Positions 6,041 to 8,809 of a DNA stretch of 8,809 bases are shown here, piece by piece. A program made the position numbers and the translations under genes. How positions within the stretch are numbered: position 1 is the first letter of the stretch; every line of letters begins with the position of its first letter. The stretch comes from an uncultured Clostridia bacterium (GTDB taxonomy: Bacteria > Bacillota > Clostridia > Christensenellales > UBA1242). The stretch spans positions 1 through 8,809 of the forward strand of contig CAMOCI010000022.1 in NCBI GenBank assembly GCA_946610635.1. The letters are read 5' to 3'. Under the pieces are notes generated by a model that saw nothing but the letters and a program-made list of their open reading frames with translations, did no database searches and was not told the DNA's origin.

Positions 6041-7000
6041 ATGAAAAGGATTTTGGTACTTACAAGTGGTGGTGATAGTAGTGGAATGAATGCATATATA
6101 AAAGCACTTGCAAAGATGTGTAAAAAAAATAACATAGAATTGCTTGCTAGTTTATATGGTTTTCAGGGACTAGTAGAAAATTCTATAACCAAAATTAATT
6201 ATGATGAGCTAGGTGAAATTCAAAATTTGGGTGGCAGTATAATAAAGACATCTCGAAGCAAAGATTTTGTTACGCAGGAAGGCTTTAATAAGGCTGTTCA
6301 AAACATTAAAAGTCATAATTTAGAGTGTACTATAATAGTTGGTGGAAATGGTAGTTTTAATGGTGCAAGAGATTTGTTTAATGCGGGCGTTAACGTAATT
6401 GCAATACCCGGCACAATAGATAATGACCTTGCATATACAGATAAGACTTTGGGTTATGACACGGCTTGCCAAAATGCAATAGATGCAATAGTAAAGATAA
6501 AGCAAACGATGGACGCTTGTGATAGAGGAACGATTGTAGAAGTTATGGGCAGGCATTGCTCTGATATAGCAGTGCGTTCTGCAATTTTATGCGATGCTGA
6601 CTTGCTTATTACAGAGAAGAGTATTGGCAAAAATAAAATTTTAAAAAAAGTAAATGATATTATTGATGCTGAAAAGAAAAACCCATTGATTGTTGTTCAA
6701 GAGAATATTTTAGATATTGCAGAACTTGCTAAATATTTGCAAGATAACACCAAAAAGGAGTTTAGGGCAACAGTAATAGGCTATTTGCAGCGTGGTGGCG
6801 AGCCAACTGCAAGTGATAAGCTATATGCCATAAACCTTGCTTGCGAAACAATAAAATGCGTTGTTGCATCAAAACTAAATATTGCGATAGGGCAAAATAA
6901 TAACAATATGATTGTTAAAGATATTGTACAAGCTGTTAGTATGGTTAAAGAACCAGATTATAAATTATTTGATACATATAAACAATATACAAAAAAATGA
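6041..7000 (+). CDS. pfkA: 6-phosphofructokinase family protein (PfkA-like) with altered active-site residues
   Basis: This encodes 319 residues, a normal length for bacterial ATP-PFK, which phosphorylates fructose 6-phosphate in glycolysis. I chose ATG 6041, 8 nt after AGGAG (6028-6032); the in-frame GTG at 6032 overlaps that ribosome site. Numbering matches E. coli PfkA through the conserved core. Conserved: GGD (10-12), Arg72, TIDND (125-129) with base Asp127, Arg162, MGR (169-171), Glu221, Arg242 and QRGG (250-253). Gly104 and Gly124 favour ATP over pyrophosphate as donor. Unusual: GGNGS replaces GGDGS, so the metal-associated Asp103 is Asn. The substrate-contacting His249 is Tyr248 (GYLQRGG), and Phe73 is Ser73. 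Effector-site arginines 21, 54 and 154 are Lys, Tyr and Lys. It could be a slow or unregulated kinase or a specialised paralogue. The dnaE-pfkA neighbourhood is common in Clostridia; pyk is not downstream here. Confidence 0.88.
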   Translation: MKRILVLTSGGDSSGMNAYIKALAKMCKKNNIELLASLYGFQGLVENSITKINYDELGEIQNLGGSIIKTSRSKDFVTQEGFNKAVQNIKSHNLECTIIVGGNGSFNGARDLFNAGVNVIAIPGTIDNDLAYTDKTLGYDTACQNAIDAIVKIKQTMDACDRGTIVEVMGRHCSDIAVRSAILCDADLLITEKSIGKNKILKKVNDIIDAEKKNPLIVVQENILDIAELAKYLQDNTKKEFRATVIGYLQRGGEPTASDKLYAINLACETIKCVVASKLNIAIGQNNNNMIVKDIVQAVSMVKEPDYKLFDTYKQYTKK

Positions 7001-7023
7001 GAACGTGATGTTTTCATTTTTTT
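6991..7023 (+). terminator. Intrinsic terminator overlapping the pfkA stop codon
   Basis: The bases from 6991 to 7004 (seven A, then TGAGAAC) pair with 7010-7023 (GTTTTCA, then seven T) around a 5-nt loop (GTGAT), with one G-U pair (7001/7013). The left arm contains the TGA stop (6998-7000) and the right arm ends in the T run, so termination happens right at the end of the gene. Confidence 0.88.
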
Positions 7024-7103
7024 GTTATAAAATTACATATCACATTTATATTTTGATTTTATGTATCATATTTGTTATTTTACAAAAAATAACATAAAAC
7101 ATT

Positions 7104-7131
7104 TTGAATATGTAAGTTATTATTATATAAT
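7104..7131 (+). promoter_or_regulatory. Promoter for the LOR membrane operon
   Basis: TATAAT (7126-7131) is a perfect -10. TTGAAT (7104-7109) matches four of six -35 positions with a 16-nt spacer. The partial repeat TAAAACATTTT (7095-7105) overlaps the -35. Initiation near 7138 would leave only ~7 nt before the ATG at 7145, with no Shine-Dalgarno sequence, again suggesting a near-leaderless transcript. Confidence 0.55.
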
Positions 7132-7144
7132 TAGAAATATAGAT

Positions 7145-7675
7145 ATGGAATTGGAAGAATTAGAAAAAACTGAAAATATAGAAGTACAAAATGCACAAGT
7201 TTTTAATTATGACGCAGAAACAAAAAAGTTTAACGTTTATCATTTAGGTAATTTGCTTGCAAACTTATCTATTTTTTGCGTGTGTGCTTTGCTATATAGT
7301 GTGGTTAGTCAAATTATAATTACAGTTTTTGTTGGCTTATTTATGTTTTTGCTAATTATTTTTTGGCTTGCAGTAACAATTTGTACATTAGGTTTAATTT
7401 ATGCAATCAATCCTAATTTTGGCAATATTTTAAGCACTATTCAAAACTCGGGTGAGTTTATGGAAAAAGTTCAAAAGCTATTTAGTGCCATATTGCCGTT
7501 TTGGCCTGTTGGTTTGGCGTTATCTGTTATTGCAGGTGTAGCATCTTTAATAATATTAAATAAAATATGCCCTAAACAACATACAGCCAAAAAAGTTTTT
7601 GTAATTATTAGCATGGTGGTTAGTGTAATAATTTCAATAGTTATTGTTGCTGGCGTTATAGGGGGTGCTAAATGA
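7145..7675 (+). CDS. Four-helix membrane protein of unknown function
   Basis: This encodes 176 residues from ATG 7145. An upstream in-frame ATG at 7061 is not chosen: its extension is rich in Tyr, Ile and Asn like untranslated AT-rich DNA, and it would start before the best promoter. An acidic N-terminus (MELEELEKTENIEVQ) is followed by about four hydrophobic segments at 37-60, 61-88, 112-138 and 150-172, with loops KQHTAKK (144-150) and NSGEFMEKVQK (101-111). Even topology would put both ends on the same side, probably cytoplasmic. No catalytic motif is visible and I do not recognise a family. It is the first gene of a three-gene operon; its TGA overlaps the next ATG. Initiation without a clear ribosome site is unusual beside its two partners, which have good ones. 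Confidence 0.75.
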   Translation: MELEELEKTENIEVQNAQVFNYDAETKKFNVYHLGNLLANLSIFCVCALLYSVVSQIIITVFVGLFMFLLIIFWLAVTICTLGLIYAINPNFGNILSTIQNSGEFMEKVQKLFSAILPFWPVGLALSVIAGVASLIILNKICPKQHTAKKVFVIISMVVSVIISIVIVAGVIGGAK

Positions 7676-8181
7676 AAAAGTTAAAACTAGAGTTTAATAA
7701 TTTGGGTAAAGATTATATTATTCAAATTGATGGTAAAGTTGAAAATTTAAAAAAGCAAAAAGGCAAGCGTGGCAAACAAATTGTGGAGATTGAAACTGAT
7801 AAAGACGCCGTTAATTTGTCAATAAAAAGAATTGTGCCAATTGGTGCAAAAAAATGGTTTTGGTGGCAAGTTTTGTTTTATTTTGTAAGTGTATTTGGAA
7901 TTTTAGATAGAAATTACAACAAAAAATGCTATGTTATAGATTATGCTTCAACAATAACACTGCAAGAAGATATAAACATAAAAGTTTTAATTCACAACAG
8001 TTTAAAAGTAGAAAAAGTTGTTGAACTAAAAACAGAAGCAACTGTTGAAGAGCATGTTAACCAAATTAAAGTTGATAAGATAGCAAAAAAAAGACTAAAA
8101 GGCTACACTGCTGTAAAGATTATATCTTGGATTTTGCTTGCGCTTGGTTTAGGGTTTTTAATACTTAACACATTGTTATAA
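7672..8181 (+). CDS. Membrane-anchored protein of unknown family, LOR operon gene 2
   Basis: This encodes 169 residues. Its ATG overlaps the upstream stop (ATGA, 7672-7675) and AGGGGG (7660-7665) lies 6 nt upstream, so translation is probably coupled. Residues 1-60 look beta-rich and basic (LKKQKGKRGKQ at 26-36), without a signal peptide. An aromatic hydrophobic stretch KWFWWQVLFYFVSVFGIL (61-78) could dip into or cross the membrane. Residues 85-120 are again strand-like. A clear helix at 147-168 (VKIISWILLALGLGFLILNTL) ends the protein as a tail anchor. I recognise no named domain; the strand pattern could be a small beta-sandwich held at the inner face of the membrane. The position between a membrane protein and a LOR protein suggests a joint envelope role, which is inference. 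Confidence 0.75.
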   Translation: MKKLKLEFNNLGKDYIIQIDGKVENLKKQKGKRGKQIVEIETDKDAVNLSIKRIVPIGAKKWFWWQVLFYFVSVFGILDRNYNKKCYVIDYASTITLQEDINIKVLIHNSLKVEKVVELKTEATVEEHVNQIKVDKIAKKRLKGYTAVKIISWILLALGLGFLILNTLL

Positions 8182-8192
8182 AGGAGAGCTTT

Positions 8193-8696
8193 ATGAAATT
8201 AACAATAAAAAATAAAGTAATGTCACTAAGGGGTAGTTCTACTGTTACAGATGAGCAAGGAAATGATGTTTGCAAAGTTGCTGGTAAGTTTATTTCACTA
8301 ACCAACAAAAAACGTATTTATGATAACGAAGGTAATTTAAAATATGTTGTTAAAGATAAGTTTTGGCATTTTATAAATCATAAAACTTTTGTTATAGATG
8401 ACGAAAAAAATAAAGTGGCAGTAGTTATTCAAAAACCATTTAGTTTTAAACAACCTTATGAAATACAAAGTATGGAAGATGATTTGCAATTTGTTGGTGA
8501 TGATAAATGGAGATTTCCTAACGTATATTTTGATGTTGAAGAAAACGGCAAAAAAATAGGACATATTCAAAAAGATGTGAACTTTTTAACAGACGCCTAT
8601 TATGTTGAAGTTGAAGACGAAAAACAAGTTTATTTGCTTGTTGCACTTGTTATTGCAATAGATAATGTTATTGATAAAGCAAGAAAAAACAAATAA
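8193..8696 (+). CDS. LURP-one-related (LOR/YxjI-like, tubby-fold) protein
   Basis: This encodes 167 residues from ATG 8193, with AAGGAG (8181-8186) 6 nt upstream. The pattern fits the LURP-one-related family, which includes B. subtilis YxjI. Repeated beta strands carry short turns (SLRGSSTVTDEQGNDVCKV at 11-29, RIYDNEGNLKYVV at 41-53, KTFVIDDEKNKVAVVIQK at 64-81). They are followed by DAYYVEVED (134-142) and a final hydrophobic helix VYLLVALVIAIDNVID (146-161), matching the central helix of the tubby-like beta-barrel fold. LOR proteins resemble tubby proteins and phospholipid scramblases, so membrane-lipid association is plausible, but no bacterial biochemical role is firmly known to me. The terminal helix is probably buried in the barrel rather than a membrane span. 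It is the last gene of the operon, followed at once by a terminator. Confidence 0.8.
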   Translation: MKLTIKNKVMSLRGSSTVTDEQGNDVCKVAGKFISLTNKKRIYDNEGNLKYVVKDKFWHFINHKTFVIDDEKNKVAVVIQKPFSFKQPYEIQSMEDDLQFVGDDKWRFPNVYFDVEENGKKIGHIQKDVNFLTDAYYVEVEDEKQVYLLVALVIAIDNVIDKARKNK

Positions 8697-8724
8697 AATA
8701 TCTCGAACATGAGATATTTTTTTT
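8695..8724. terminator. Strong terminator of the LOR operon, possibly bidirectional
   Basis: AAAATATCTC (8695-8704) pairs perfectly with GAGATATTTT (8711-8720) around a 6-nt loop, with T residues to 8724. On the minus strand the stem is followed by TTTTATTT, so it could also stop convergent transcription. It overlaps the last bases of the LOR gene. Confidence 0.88.
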
Positions 8725-8761
8725 ATAAATAGTTGCATTTTCTATTAATTTTATAGTTTAA

Positions 8762-8809
8762 CTACATAGTTAGTCTGTCCTCGCCAGTGTTTTCATTATT
8801 TTTATTTTT
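8762..8809 (-). CDS. Possible C-terminal end of a convergent gene (partial)
   Basis: Read on the minus strand from the window edge, one frame gives KNKNNENTGEDRLTM and then TAG (8762-8764). The local rise in GC (around 8774-8787), the polar tail-like composition and the bidirectional terminator 38 nt further on fit the end of a convergent gene. Only 15 codons are visible and a second minus frame is also briefly open, so this is tentative. Confidence 0.3.
   Translation of the reverse strand, partial: KNKNNENTGEDRLTM

Noticed and set aside
6912..7097. Plus-strand open frame of 61 codons across the end of pfkA
   Set aside because: It overlaps pfkA in another frame and runs through its terminator, with no ribosome site.
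7061..7144. ATG 7061 as the start of the four-helix membrane protein
   Set aside because: The extra 28 residues look like translated AT-rich noncoding DNA, there is no SD, and the perfect TATAAT at 7126-7131 lies downstream of it.
1..8809. CRISPR array, insertion sequence, rRNA or classic riboswitch
   Set aside because: No regularly spaced repeats, transposase motifs, terminal repeats, rRNA signatures or long structured leader were found; all leaders are short.

Overview
The window is a very AT-rich stretch of bacterial chromosome that uses the standard bacterial code (TAA, TAG and TGA all occur as stops). Strong AGGAG-type ribosome sites, short A/T-rich intergenic gaps with U-tailed hairpins, consensus TTGACA/TATAAT promoters, and a full-length PHP-type dnaE next to pfkA all suggest a low-GC member of the Bacillota, probably an uncultured Clostridia-like lineage. 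The lineage call is inference. No mobile element, CRISPR array, rRNA or prophage is visible.

Left part (1-2009): small accessory genes, each transcription unit with its own compact promoter. A perfect TTGACA-17-TATAAT promoter drives a 107-aa coiled-coil protein with a C-terminal CxCxxC motif, closed by a terminator. Next is a two-gene unit: a membrane-anchored protein with the Cys/His signature of a C39/papain-like peptidase, apparently translated from a leaderless or nearly leaderless mRNA, and a HAD-superfamily hydrolase 17 nt behind it. A second perfect promoter, whose -35 lies inside the preceding terminator hairpin, drives a 56-aa ORF that is easily missed.

Middle (2033-7023): a perfect 11-bp inverted repeat sits 5 nt before a tRNA-Thr(GGT) gene with encoded CCA and its own terminator. 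Then come dnaE (1226 aa, with an apparently complete PHP metal site, polymerase aspartates, an internal clamp-binding motif and an OB fold) and a pfkA-type phosphofructokinase. The Pfk keeps the ATP-type signature but has Asn for the metal-coordinating Asp103 (GGNGS) and Tyr for His249, so its activity is worth questioning. A 16-bp palindrome is found identically upstream of dnaE and pfkA, with a partial copy upstream of the next operon.

Right part (7104-8724): a three-gene operon encoding a four-helix membrane protein, a membrane-anchored protein of unknown family overlapping it by ATGA, and a LURP-one-related (LOR, YxjI-like) protein, closed by a strong, possibly bidirectional terminator. 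The last ~50 bases may hold the C-terminal end of a convergent minus-strand gene.

The least-described parts are the LOR membrane operon, the peptidase/HAD pair, and the atypical phosphofructokinase. None can be called a known system from sequence alone.
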